64,000 nucleotides of DNA, taken from Citrobacter freundii. Its GTDB lineage: Bacteria; Pseudomonadota; Gammaproteobacteria; Enterobacterales; Enterobacteriaceae. Of this stretch, positions 1-8,716 are shown piece after piece. Location of the stretch: assembly GCF_029717145.1 (NCBI RefSeq), contig NZ_CP099222.1, positions 3,162,001 to 3,226,000 of the forward strand, given 5' to 3'. The number at the start of each line of letters is the position of its first letter. Within the stretch, counting starts at the first letter, position 1. The position numbers and the translations under genes are program-made. Under the pieces are notes generated by a model. The model had not been told where the DNA came from, made no database searches, and saw only the letters and a program-made list of their open reading frames with translations.

Positions 1-311
1 GCAATCGTCAACCAGAATGAGGGCATAAAGCGGCTGGCAATCTCTTCAGCAACCGGACGACGCGACACCATCGAGGTGCCAAAGTCACCTTGCAACACGT
101 TCGTCATGTAATGCCAGAACTGAATATGCAGCGGCTGGTCCAGACCCAACTGCTGGCGCACCAGCTCAATCACCTCAGCGTCGGCCTCCGGTCCGGCAAT
201 CAACCGGGCCGGATCGCCTGGCAACAAATGAACAAATAAAAATACCAGCACCGCGACGATAAGTAGCGTTGGAATCAACCCCAGCAGGCGCTTGAAAACA
301 TAATTAAGCAT
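1..311 (-). CDS. gsiC: Glutathione ABC transporter permease GsiC (partial, N-terminal part)
   Basis: Only the first 103 codons are present; the gene runs off the left edge. The start ATG is at 309-311 and the protein begins [14 protein letters not shown], a basic residue followed by a first membrane helix (about residues 8-30), then a [12 protein letters not shown] stretch typical of DppB/OppB-type dipeptide permeases. GsiC is one of the two inner-membrane subunits of the GsiABCD glutathione importer. It lies 47 bases downstream of gsiB on the same strand, so it is the next cistron of the iaaA-gsiABCD operon; gsiD would lie outside the window. Identity rests on sequence recall and operon position and is secure. 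Confidence 0.93.
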   Translation of the reverse strand, partial: MLNYVFKRLLGLIPTLLIVAVLVFLFVHLLPGDPARLIAGPEADAEVIELVRQQLGLDQPLHIQFWHYMTNVLQGDFGTSMVSRRPVAEEIASRFMPSFWLTI

Positions 312-358
312 CAGACTCCCTTCGGCGGCCCCCGGTGTTCAGGGGCCGAATGAATAGC

Positions 359-1897
359 TTATTGCAAATCCGCATCATCAAAACTAAATCCGGTGTCCGG
401 CATAATCCAGAATCCGGTCAACTTGGTACTGTGCGCAGAGATCAGTTTCTCCACCACCAGCGGGATCCACGGCGACTCTTTCCAGATGATATCCTGTGCA
501 TCTTTGTACAATCGCGCTTTTTCGCTCGGATCGTTCGTTTGCAGCGCCGCGGCTAAATCGCTGTCCACCTGCTTGTTACTGTAAAACGCCGTATTAAACA
601 ACGTTGGTGGCCAGTTTTGCGAAGCAAATAGCGGTGATAATGCCCAGTCAGCTTCGCCCGTCGACGCCGACCAGCCGGTGTAGAACATCCGTACCCCGCT
701 CTCTTTCTGCGCCTTACCTTCAACTTCTGCCGCCCGCTGTCCGGCATCCATCGCCGTCACCTGCGCCTTCACGCCGACCTGCGCTAACTGCTGCTGGGTA
801 AATTGCAGCACTTTCTGCGCGGTGCTGTGATTATGCGATGACCACAGCGTGGTGGTAAAGCCGTTGGGATAACCCGCCTCTTTCAGCAACTCACGGGCTT
901 TCGCCGGATCGTAAGGCCACGGCGTATAGCTTTGCGCGTAGGCTATCGCGGGCGGCAGCACGCCGGTCGCCGGTGTGGCGTAACCGGCAAATGCCACTTT
1001 TACCAACGCCTGGCGGTTAATGGCATAGTTCAGCGCCTCACGCACCTTCGGATTATCAAACGGTTTTTGCGTCACGTTCATGCTGATATAACGCTGCATG
1101 ATCGACGGACTGGCAACCAGTTCCAGGTTTTTGTTCTTCGCCAGTAATGCGGCCTGCTCGTAAGGGATCGGGAAGGCAAATTGTGCCTCGCCGGTCTGCA
1201 ACATCGCCGCACGGGTGTTATTGTCGGTCACCGGACGCCAGGTAATCGTATCAAGCTTCGGCAGGCCCTGCTGCCAGTAACCAGCGAACTTTTTCACCTT
1301 CACAAAATCGGTCTGATTCCAGGTTTCAAGCTGATAAGGCCCGGTACCCACCGGATGGAAGCCGATATCTTTACCGTATTTCTTCAGCGCCGCCGGCGAT
1401 ATCATTGCCGTTGCCGGGTGCGCCAGGATATTAATAAACGCCGAGAACGGCTGTTTCAGCGTGATCTTCACCGTCGTCGCATCAACGGCCTCGGTGTTAG
1501 CGATATTTTTATACAGGTTATAGCGTTTAAGATGATTTTCCGGATTGCTGGCTCGCTCAAGGTTAGCTTTCACCGCCTCTGCATTGAAATCGGTGCCATC
1601 CTGAAACTTCACCCCCTGCCGCAGTTTGACGGTATAGGTTAAGCCGTCATCGGAAACGGTATAGCTTTCTGCCAGCACATTTTTCAGCTTCATCTCTTTA
1701 TCAAGACCGAAAAGCCCCTGATAAAACGACTTCGCCACCGCCTGCGACAGCGTGTCATTCGCGTCATAGGGATCGAGCGTAGTAAAATTAGACCCTACCG
1801 CCACCACCACGTCTTTTGCCGACCAGGCAGGGGACGCAGCCAGTGCAGAGGCAACCCCCAGCGCAACCAGCCATTTACGAGCAACAATTTGTCTCAT
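359..1897 (-). CDS. gsiB: Glutathione-binding periplasmic protein GsiB
   Basis: This 512-residue protein has an N-terminal signal peptide (basic start, hydrophobic core about residues 9-22, cleavage near SPAWSA) and then the SBP_bac_5 fold of extracytoplasmic peptide-binding proteins, with [18 protein letters not shown] at the mature N-terminus. GsiB captures glutathione in the periplasm and delivers it to GsiC/GsiD. The length equals that of the K-12 protein. It is 23 bases downstream of gsiA and 47 bases upstream of gsiC in one leftward operon. No truncation or unusual residue was noticed. Confidence 0.95.
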   Translation of the reverse strand: MRQIVARKWLVALGVASALAASPAWSAKDVVVAVGSNFTTLDPYDANDTLSQAVAKSFYQGLFGLDKEMKLKNVLAESYTVSDDGLTYTVKLRQGVKFQDGTDFNAEAVKANLERASNPENHLKRYNLYKNIANTEAVDATTVKITLKQPFSAFINILAHPATAMISPAALKKYGKDIGFHPVGTGPYQLETWNQTDFVKVKKFAGYWQQGLPKLDTITWRPVTDNNTRAAMLQTGEAQFAFPIPYEQAALLAKNKNLELVASPSIMQRYISMNVTQKPFDNPKVREALNYAINRQALVKVAFAGYATPATGVLPPAIAYAQSYTPWPYDPAKARELLKEAGYPNGFTTTLWSSHNHSTAQKVLQFTQQQLAQVGVKAQVTAMDAGQRAAEVEGKAQKESGVRMFYTGWSASTGEADWALSPLFASQNWPPTLFNTAFYSNKQVDSDLAAALQTNDPSEKARLYKDAQDIIWKESPWIPLVVEKLISAHSTKLTGFWIMPDTGFSFDDADLQ

Positions 1898-1920
1898 GTT
1901 ATTCTCCTGAACCCTGCCTG

Positions 1921-3792
1921 TTATAGACGCGAAAGCGCATTTTCCACCTGCGGACGCGCAACATAATGCCCCGGCCCCACTAACTGGAGTGACACCGGGG
2001 AAATCTCTTCTCCGCGCTTGCGGATATTGCTGGGGATATCATCCGACAGCAGCACCCGCTGCGGCCGCTGATGAGAGGGATCGGCAACCGGAACCGCCGC
2101 CATTAATTTGCGGGTATACGGATGCTGCGGATTTTCAAACACCGCCCGACGGGGACCAATCTCGACAATCTGCCCCAGGTACATCACCGCCACACGGTGG
2201 CTGATACGTTCGACCACCGCCATATCGTGAGAAATAAACAGGTAGGCGATGCCCATTTCTCGCTGGAGATCGAGCAACAAATTAATAATCTGCCCACGAA
2301 TCGAGACATCCAGCGCCGAAACTGATTCATCGGCAATGATCACTTTTGGATTGAGCGCCAGCGCCCGGGCAATACAGATACGCTGACGTTGGCCACCGGA
2401 AAACTCGTGCGGATAGCGCCAGGCGTGTTCAGGGAGTAGCCCCACCCGCTCCAGCAGCCAGGCGACCCGTTTTGCCGCGGCGTCCCCTTGCAGTAGCCCG
2501 TGCACCCGCAGCGGCTCGAGAATGGAATAACCTACCGTCTGACGCGGGTCGAGCGACGCATAGGGATCCTGGAAAATAAACTGAATATCCCGACGGAGCG
2601 GCTGAAGCTTGCTGCTGGCCAGCGTGTCTATCCGCTGACCGTTAAAGGTGATCTCCCCGTGCTGAGACTCCACGAGTCGCAACAACGCCCGTCCGGTAGT
2701 AGATTTACCACAGCCGGACTCCCCGACCAGCGAGAGCGTTTCGCCTGGCCACAGATCAAAACTGACGTTTTCCACCGCATGCACCTCGCGGGTCACGCGA
2801 TTGAGAATGCCGCTGCGCAGCGGGAAACGCGTCACCAGATTACGCACCTGCAGGATCGGCTCGCCCGCCACCACCGTGTCCTGTTCAGTCTGCGGTTCAC
2901 GGTGGTCGGGGTCCTGCAGCGAAATCAACGGAAAACGGCGCGGCAGTTCATGTCCGCTCATGGCCCCGAGCTGCGGCACGGCAGCCAGCAGCGCTTTGGT
3001 ATAGGGATGTTGCGGGGCGTGAAAAATCTGTTCCACGCTGCCCGTTTCTACAGCTTCACCCTGATACATCACCAGGACGCGGTCGGCAATATCGGCAACC
3101 ACGCCCATATCGTGGGTGATAAAAATCACCCCCATGGCCATGTCCTGCTGTAATACTTTAATCAGCTGCAGGATCTGCGCCTGAATGGTGACATCCAGCG
3201 CGGTGGTCGGCTCATCGGCAATCAATACCGCCGGACGGCACGACAGCGCCATCGCAATCATGACCCGCTGGCGCATACCGCCAGAAAGCTGATGCGGAAA
3301 GCGCGATAAAATGGCCCTCGACTCCGGTATCCGCACCTGGTCGAGCATCCGTTTGGCCTCTTCCATCGCCGCCTCACGGCTAGCCCCCTGATGCAAACGA
3401 ATCGACTCGGCTATTTGCTCGCCGACGGTGAACACCGGATTGAGCGACGTCATCGGCTCCTGGAAGATCATCGCGATATCCGCCCCGCGCACATGGCGCA
3501 TCTGCGACGCGCTCTGTTCGCCCAGTTCAATCACCTGCCGGTTGCGTCGCCGAAGCAACATCTCATCGCAGTTCACCTCACCGCCCGCCTGTTCAATCAG
3601 GCGCATCAGTGACAGCGCGGTGACCGACTTTCCTGAACCGGACTCGCCAACAATCGCCAGCGTTTCCCCACGCTTGAGGCGAAATGACAAATTGCGTACC
3701 GCACTGACCCGCTTATGCTCCTGCACAAACGCAATGTTCAGATTGCTAACCGCCAGTACATCGTTGGCGTCAAGCTCATCACTGTGTGGCAA
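1921..3792 (-). CDS. gsiA: Glutathione import ATPase GsiA (TTG start)
   Basis: This is a fused double ATPase of 623 residues energising the GsiABCD glutathione importer at the inner face of the membrane. Two ABC domains are visible, each with Walker A (GESGSGKS near residue 50; GESGCGKS in the second half), an ABC signature ([16 protein letters not shown]) and Walker B ([16 protein letters not shown]). The second half begins at about residue 310 with oligopeptide-type C-terminal sequence ([12 protein letters not shown]). I chose TTG at 3790-3792 because an AAGGAGA ribosome site lies just upstream and the product then starts PHSDELDA and has the family length of 623. A longer reading to 3933 runs through the end of iaaA and is unlikely. 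The start overlaps iaaA by 14 bases, indicating translational coupling. Confidence 0.94.
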   Translation of the reverse strand: MPHSDELDANDVLAVSNLNIAFVQEHKRVSAVRNLSFRLKRGETLAIVGESGSGKSVTALSLMRLIEQAGGEVNCDEMLLRRRNRQVIELGEQSASQMRHVRGADIAMIFQEPMTSLNPVFTVGEQIAESIRLHQGASREAAMEEAKRMLDQVRIPESRAILSRFPHQLSGGMRQRVMIAMALSCRPAVLIADEPTTALDVTIQAQILQLIKVLQQDMAMGVIFITHDMGVVADIADRVLVMYQGEAVETGSVEQIFHAPQHPYTKALLAAVPQLGAMSGHELPRRFPLISLQDPDHREPQTEQDTVVAGEPILQVRNLVTRFPLRSGILNRVTREVHAVENVSFDLWPGETLSLVGESGCGKSTTGRALLRLVESQHGEITFNGQRIDTLASSKLQPLRRDIQFIFQDPYASLDPRQTVGYSILEPLRVHGLLQGDAAAKRVAWLLERVGLLPEHAWRYPHEFSGGQRQRICIARALALNPKVIIADESVSALDVSIRGQIINLLLDLQREMGIAYLFISHDMAVVERISHRVAVMYLGQIVEIGPRRAVFENPQHPYTRKLMAAVPVADPSHQRPQRVLLSDDIPSNIRKRGEEISPVSLQLVGPGHYVARPQVENALSRL

Positions 3793-4744
3793 CGGTATCT
3801 CCTTTTTCCCGGTAAATACCGGTGGTTGGCGTATCGCCAGCGTATCCCCAGGCACGGTACATGCCTTCACTGTTAAACGGTAAGGCCACGTTACCTTCAT
3901 GATCGACGGCAATAAGCCCGCCGCTACCGCCAAGCGCCGGTAATTTTTCCATGACTACGCGTTCGCAGGCCTCTGACAAGCTCAACCCGCCATAATCCAT
4001 CAGCGCGGCAATGTCATATGCTGCCAGCGCGCGTATAAACACTTCCCCGGTTCCGGTACACGAGACCGCCACGCTGGCATTATTGGCATAACAACCGGCA
4101 CCCACTAACGGGCTATCCCCGACGCGCCCCGGCAGTTTGTTGGTCATGCCACCGGTCGAGGTTGCCGCCGCCAGATTACCGTACTTATCCAGCGCCACCG
4201 CGCCAACGGTGCCCATTTTGCTGCCCTCATCCAACGGCGTACCGCCGTGATCGAGCACCGTTTTCCCCGCTGTACGTGCGGCCAGTAGCTGAGCATACCG
4301 CTCTGGCGTCGAGAAAATATCCGCACTCACGCGATCCATGCCCTGCGCATGGGCAAAATTCTCTGCCCCTTCGCCTATCATCATAACGTGCGGACTTTTT
4401 TCCAGCACCAGACGGGCCGCGAGGATCGGGTTACGCAGGTGGCTGACGCCAGCGACGGCGCCCGCCTGCAGCGTATTTCCGTCCATCACGCAGGCATCCA
4501 GCTCATGGGTTTCATCACGGGTAAATACGGCGCCGATTCCGGCATTAAACAGAGGACACTCTTCCAGTAAGCGTACGGCTTCAGTCACCACATCCAGCGC
4601 GGTTTGGCCCGCCTCCAGCATTCGTTGCCCTACTTCAACGATATCTGACAATGCCTGTATATAACGCAATTCCTGCTCCTGACTCAGCTGCGCGCGGGTG
4701 ATCGCGCCAGCACCGCCGTGAATTGCAATGACTGCTTTGCCCAT
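3779..4744 (-). CDS. iaaA: Isoaspartyl peptidase / L-asparaginase (Ntn hydrolase)
   Basis: This 321-residue plant-type asparaginase removes N-terminal isoaspartyl residues from peptides. The precursor cleaves itself before Thr179, in the motif GTVGAVALD, which becomes the nucleophile of the beta subunit. The IHGGAGA start, the [16 protein letters not shown] stretch and the [17 protein letters not shown] segment after the cleavage site are family hallmarks. It is the first gene of the leftward operon and overlaps gsiA by 14 bases. Coupling a peptidase to a glutathione importer suggests use of imported peptides as a sulfur or amino acid source (inference). It is divergent from moeA across about 200 bases. 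Confidence 0.95.
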   Translation of the reverse strand: MGKAVIAIHGGAGAITRAQLSQEQELRYIQALSDIVEVGQRMLEAGQTALDVVTEAVRLLEECPLFNAGIGAVFTRDETHELDACVMDGNTLQAGAVAGVSHLRNPILAARLVLEKSPHVMMIGEGAENFAHAQGMDRVSADIFSTPERYAQLLAARTAGKTVLDHGGTPLDEGSKMGTVGAVALDKYGNLAAATSTGGMTNKLPGRVGDSPLVGAGCYANNASVAVSCTGTGEVFIRALAAYDIAALMDYGGLSLSEACERVVMEKLPALGGSGGLIAVDHEGNVALPFNSEGMYRAWGYAGDTPTTGIYREKGDTVATQ

Positions 4745-4945
4745 TTTTATCGTCCATTTAGGTGGCAGGAAACGTGGTTATAAATAGCAGAATTTCGGTG
4801 AGTTATTGATTCGATTTTCGAATATAGAAAGATGCAGACGTCATGTAAAGATAAAGGCCTGCACCTAAGACTGAGGTGGCATACTGTCTGCGTCTGTTTT
4901 CTGACATAATGATCGGATTCGATTTTGCCTCGCAGGAGTCTTCTC

Positions 4946-6181
4946 ATGGAATTTACCGCCGGACTGATGCCGCTCGAAACGGCACTTTCACAAATGCTGT
5001 CGTCGATTACCCCACTCACCGCCGTTGAAACACTGCCGCTGGTGGAATGCTTTGGTCGCGTGCTGGCAACCGACGTCGTCTCACCGATTGATGTGCCGGG
5101 ATTCGATAACTCGGCAATGGACGGTTACGCGGTGCGTTTAGCGGATTTGCAATCCGGTCTGCCGCTTGCTGTCGCAGGTAAAGCCTTTGCCGGTCAGCCT
5201 TTTCATGGGGAATGGCCTGCGGGAACCTGCATCCGCATTATGACCGGCGCACCGGTGCCCGCCGGCTGCGAAGCCGTGGTGATGCAGGAACAAACAGAAC
5301 AAACTGATGACGGTATTCGTTTTACCGCAGAAGTTCGCGCCGGACAAAATATTCGTCTGTGCGGAGAAGATATTGCTCACGGCGCGGTGGTGTTTGCCGC
5401 AGGGACGCGTCTGACAACCGCTGAGCTCCCGGTGCTGGCCTCGCTCGGTATTGCCGATGTGCAGGTTGTGCGTAAAGTGCGCGTGGCGCTATTTTCTACC
5501 GGTGATGAGCTACAGCTGCCAGGCCAACCGCTGGGTGACGGCCAGATTTATGACACCAACCGCCTGGCCGTACACCTGATGCTGCAACAGCTGGGCTGTG
5601 AGGTCATCAACTTAGGTATTATCCGCGACGATCCTCACGCCCTGCGCGCGGCGTTTATCGAAGCCGACAGTCAGGCCGATGTGGTGATAAGCTCCGGCGG
5701 TGTATCGGTCGGGGAAGCGGACTACACCAAAACCATTCTCGAAGAACTCGGCGAAATTGCCTTCTGGAAACTGGCGATTAAGCCGGGTAAACCGTTCGCG
5801 TTCGGTAAACTGAGCAACAGCTGGTTTTGTGGCCTGCCAGGTAATCCAGTCTCTGCAGCCCTCACCTTCTATCAGCTGGTGCAACCGCTGCTGGCAAAAC
5901 TGAGCGGAAATACCGCCAGCGGATTACCCCCACGCCAGCGCGTACGGACCGCATCACGCCTGAAGAAAACGCCTGGCCGTCTGGATTTCCAGCGCGGCGT
6001 ATTGCAGCGTACGGCTGACGGCGAACTGGAGGTCACCACCACGGGTCATCAGGGCTCGCATATTTTCAGCTCTTTTAGCCTTGGCAACTGCTTTATCGTT
6101 CTGGAACGCGATCGCGGCAACGTTGAAGCCGGAGAATGGGTAGACGTCGAGCCATTTAACGCGCTGTTTGGAGGCCTGTAA
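4946..6181 (+). CDS. moeA: Molybdopterin molybdenumtransferase MoeA
   Basis: MoeA inserts molybdate into adenylylated molybdopterin, the last common step of Mo cofactor synthesis, in the cytosol. The 411-residue protein shows the MoeA N-terminal domain with [14 protein letters not shown] (about residues 50-63), then the MoCF-binding domain with STGDEL and [12 protein letters not shown], and a C-terminal beta domain. The start at 4946 is chosen for the CAGGAG ribosome site eight bases upstream and the family-length product; an in-frame start 21 bases earlier lacks support. The stop codon shares one base with the moeB start (TAATG), so the two are co-translated. Confidence 0.96.
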   Translation: MEFTAGLMPLETALSQMLSSITPLTAVETLPLVECFGRVLATDVVSPIDVPGFDNSAMDGYAVRLADLQSGLPLAVAGKAFAGQPFHGEWPAGTCIRIMTGAPVPAGCEAVVMQEQTEQTDDGIRFTAEVRAGQNIRLCGEDIAHGAVVFAAGTRLTTAELPVLASLGIADVQVVRKVRVALFSTGDELQLPGQPLGDGQIYDTNRLAVHLMLQQLGCEVINLGIIRDDPHALRAAFIEADSQADVVISSGGVSVGEADYTKTILEELGEIAFWKLAIKPGKPFAFGKLSNSWFCGLPGNPVSAALTFYQLVQPLLAKLSGNTASGLPPRQRVRTASRLKKTPGRLDFQRGVLQRTADGELEVTTTGHQGSHIFSSFSLGNCFIVLERDRGNVEAGEWVDVEPFNALFGGL

Positions 6182-6930
6182 TGGCAGAACTCAGCGACCA
6201 GGAGATGCTGCGTTATAACCGGCAAATCATCCTGCGCGGCTTCGACTTTGACGGTCAGGAAGCGTTAAAAGAAGCGCGGGTGCTGGTCGTAGGACTCGGA
6301 GGACTTGGCTGCGCCGCAACTCAGTATCTGGCGGGCGCAGGCATCGGGCATTTAACCCTGCTCGACTTTGATACCGTGTCGGTTTCCAATCTTCAGCGCC
6401 AGACGTTGCATAGCGACGCGACCGTCGGGCAGCCAAAAGTGGAATCGGCACGCGATGCGCTGGCGCGTATTAATCCACATATCACCCTCACACCGGTGAA
6501 TGCGCTGCTTGACGATGCTGCGATGCATGCGTTGGTTGTAGAGCATGACCTGGTGCTGGATTGCACCGATAACGTCGCCGTGCGCAATCAGCTGAACGCC
6601 GCCTGCTTTACGGCAAAAGTGCCACTGGTGTCCGGTGCGGCCATTCGTATGGAAGGACAAATCACCGTCTTTACGTATCAGGAGGGTGAAGCCTGCTACC
6701 GCTGTTTGAGCCGCCTGTTCGGTGAAAACGCCTTAACCTGCGTGGAGGCCGGCGTGATGTCACCGCTGATTGGCGTGATCGGGTCGCTGCAAGCGATGGA
6801 AGCCATCAAGTTACTGGCAAACTTCGGTAAACCGGCAAGCGGTAAAATCGTGATGTACGATGCGATGACCTGCCAGTTCCGGGAGATGAAGCTGATGCGC
6901 AACCCGGGGTGTGAGGTTTGTAGTCGGTAA
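6181..6930 (+). CDS. moeB: Molybdopterin-synthase adenylyltransferase MoeB
   Basis: MoeB is an E1-like enzyme that adenylates the C-terminal Gly-Gly of MoaD so it can be converted to a thiocarboxylate. The 249 residues contain the nucleotide-binding GLGGLGC motif (about residues 38-44), NLQRQ, and the zinc-binding pairs CYRC and CEVC near the C-terminus. It overlaps moeA by one base. Its partner moaD lies in this same window about 46 kb away in moaABCDE. A BIME follows the stop, before fsaA. Confidence 0.96.
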   Translation: MAELSDQEMLRYNRQIILRGFDFDGQEALKEARVLVVGLGGLGCAATQYLAGAGIGHLTLLDFDTVSVSNLQRQTLHSDATVGQPKVESARDALARINPHITLTPVNALLDDAAMHALVVEHDLVLDCTDNVAVRNQLNAACFTAKVPLVSGAAIRMEGQITVFTYQEGEACYRCLSRLFGENALTCVEAGVMSPLIGVIGSLQAMEAIKLLANFGKPASGKIVMYDAMTCQFREMKLMRNPGCEVCSR

Positions 6931-6934
6931 AAAA

Positions 6935-7011
6935 GTCGGGTGGCAACTTCGCCTTACCCGATCTACAACGGCTCGAACGTAGGCCGGGTAAGCGTTAGCG
7001 CCACCCGGCAA
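6935..7011. repeat. BIME: two REP-type palindromes
   Basis: Two imperfect palindromes of REP type lie head to head between the convergent moeB and fsaA ends. The first reads GTCGGGTGGC...CTTACCCGAT and the second GTAGGCCGGGTAAGCG...GCCACCCGGCA. Such elements fold in mRNA, protect 3' ends and can bind gyrase or IHF. Confidence 0.85.
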
Positions 7012-7016
7012 CAGCA

Positions 7017-7679
7017 TCAGATCGACGTACGTCCAAATGCGCTCTGCCAGTCGTGCGCAAATTTCGCCATGGCGGCATCCACGGCCGGGGAGCTAATTAG
7101 CTGCTGCGCCACATCCAGCGGTAGCGTAATGGCTTCACAGCCAGCTAACAGGCAGTCCAGCGCCTGACGCGGGGTTTTAAAACTGGCAGCCAGTACTTTG
7201 GCGTGCGGCGCGTGCATTTTCAGTAAGTTCTGTAAATCAACCACCGTCTGAATACCATCCCCGCCCTGCGCATCCACGCGGTTAACATACGGCGCAATGT
7301 ATTCGGCCCCTGCCAGCGCAGCTAACAGCCCCTGTGCTGCACTGTAAACCGCGGTGCCCAGCGTTGGGATCCCCTCTTTCTTCAGCAGCTTAATCGCCGC
7401 CAGCCCTTCTGCGGTCACCGGTACCTTCACCACGATATCGGGAATCATTGCCCGCAGTTTATGCGCGTCGCTGACCATGCCCTCAGCGGTCGTTGCCATC
7501 ACCTGAGCAAACAAACGCCCCTGCCCGCCAATCGCGTCATGCAGTTCCGGGAGTAACACCTCCAGCGCCTTTCTACCTGCCGCCACAATACTCGGGTTTG
7601 TGGTGACACCTGCCAGCGGAAAAATACGCGCCAGGGTTTTCACCGCATCCACATCAGACGTATCTAAATAGAGTTCCAT
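7017..7679 (-). CDS. fsaA: Fructose-6-phosphate aldolase 1 (FsaA)
   Basis: This 220-residue class I aldolase of the transaldolase family cleaves fructose 6-phosphate or dihydroxyacetone/hydroxyacetone-type donors to glyceraldehyde 3-phosphate. The Schiff-base lysine is Lys85 in DIVVKVPVT, and the N-terminal [10 protein letters not shown] and GVTTNPS motifs fit FSA rather than full-length transaldolase. It is divergent from pflE across 132 bases that contain the shared CTTTC/GAAAG motif. Established work, as I recall it, places FsaA downstream of the glycyl radical enzyme YbiW in a radical-mediated glycolytic route, which fits this arrangement. Confidence 0.95.
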   Translation of the reverse strand: MELYLDTSDVDAVKTLARIFPLAGVTTNPSIVAAGRKALEVLLPELHDAIGGQGRLFAQVMATTAEGMVSDAHKLRAMIPDIVVKVPVTAEGLAAIKLLKKEGIPTLGTAVYSAAQGLLAALAGAEYIAPYVNRVDAQGGDGIQTVVDLQNLLKMHAPHAKVLAASFKTPRQALDCLLAGCEAITLPLDVAQQLISSPAVDAAMAKFAHDWQSAFGRTSI

Positions 7680-7759
7680 AACCGTTCCTCAAACTGATCG
7701 TTAGCATGAATCAACGGTAGCACGACGAAACCGCGCGGTTAGTTGACTCACGTCAATAT

Positions 7760-7797
7760 AACTTTCATTCGAAAGCAATTTAATCTTTATACGAAAG
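7760..7797. promoter_or_regulatory. Operator-like motif, two CTTTC/GAAAG boxes, before pflE
   Basis: AACTTTCATTCGAAA at 7760-7774 is an inverted repeat CTTTC-N4-GAAAG. A second related box, CTTTATACGAAAG, follows at 7785-7797, about 25 bases further and close to the pflE ribosome site. The 15-base core recurs exactly at 11267-11281 and, reversed, at 14378-14392. It may control fsaA, pflE or both. The regulator is unknown; CTTTC/GAAAG half-sites recall DeoR-family operators (inference). Confidence 0.6.
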
Positions 7798-7811
7798 AAG
7801 AGAGGCCGCTT

Positions 7812-8711
7812 ATGATTTTCAATATCCAGCGCTATTCCACCCACGATGGTCCCGGTATCCGCACGGTAGTCTTCCTTAAGGGATGCTCTCTGGGTTGTCG
7901 CTGGTGCCAGAACCCGGAGAGTCGTGCCCGTACGCAGGATCTGCTGTATGACGCGCGTCTGTGTCTGGAGGGCTGTGACCTGTGTGTTCAGGCTGCGCCT
8001 GACGTCATTCAGCGCGCCCTGAACGGCCTGCTTATTCATCGTGAAAAATTGACCGATAAGTCGCTCACCGCACTGACCCACTGCTGCCCGACCCAGGCGC
8101 TTACCGTCTGTGGTGAAGTAAAAAGCGTAGAGGAGATAATGTCCACCGTGCTGCGCGATAAACCCTTCTACGATCGCAGCGGTGGTGGGGTAACGCTCTC
8201 CGGCGGTGAGCCATTTATGCAGCCGGAGCTGGCTGCGGCGTTGTTCAAAGCCAGCCATGAGGCGGGTATTCATACTGCAGTCGAAACCTGCCTGCACGTA
8301 CCGTGGAAGTACATTGAACCTTCATTAGCGTACATCGATCTGTTTCTTGCCGATTTAAAACACATCGCCGATGTGCCGTTTAAGCAGTGGACTGACGGCA
8401 ACGCCGCTCGCGTGCTGGATAATCTGAAAAAACTGGCCACTGCCGGAAAAAAAATGATTATTCGCGTGCCGCTGATTCAGGGCTTCAATGCCAACGAAGA
8501 AGCCATTAAAGCCATTACCGATTTTGCCGCCGATGAACTTCACGTCGGTGAGATTCATTTTTTGCCCTACCACACCTTGGGCATCAACAAATACCACTTA
8601 CTCAGCCAACCCTACAACGCCCCGGACAAACCGCTGGATGCGCCTGCACTGCTCGAATTTGCCCAGCAGTATGCCAGCCATAAAGGTTTAACCGCGACCC
8701 TACGAGGATAA
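7812..8711 (+). CDS. pflE: Glycyl radical enzyme activase PflE (YbiY), radical SAM
   Basis: This 299-residue radical-SAM enzyme would install the glycyl radical on PflF. The SAM cluster motif CX3CX2C is in [13 protein letters not shown] (about residues 26-33), preceded by THDGPGIRT, and a second cysteine-rich segment (CLEGCDLC ... CCPTQ) marks the extra iron-sulfur sites found in activases other than Pfl[10 protein letters not shown] is the SAM-binding GGE motif. Start 7812 is chosen because AGAGAGG lies upstream and the usual [15 protein letters not shown] start results; an in-frame start at 7743 would run through the operator boxes. pflF follows after five bases. Confidence 0.93.
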   Translation: MIFNIQRYSTHDGPGIRTVVFLKGCSLGCRWCQNPESRARTQDLLYDARLCLEGCDLCVQAAPDVIQRALNGLLIHREKLTDKSLTALTHCCPTQALTVCGEVKSVEEIMSTVLRDKPFYDRSGGGVTLSGGEPFMQPELAAALFKASHEAGIHTAVETCLHVPWKYIEPSLAYIDLFLADLKHIADVPFKQWTDGNAARVLDNLKKLATAGKKMIIRVPLIQGFNANEEAIKAITDFAADELHVGEIHFLPYHTLGINKYHLLSQPYNAPDKPLDAPALLEFAQQYASHKGLTATLRG

Positions 8712-8716
8712 CCGCC

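Noticed and set aside
2500-3153. A 217-codon plus-strand ORF
   Set aside because: Antisense to gsiA with no recognisable protein features.
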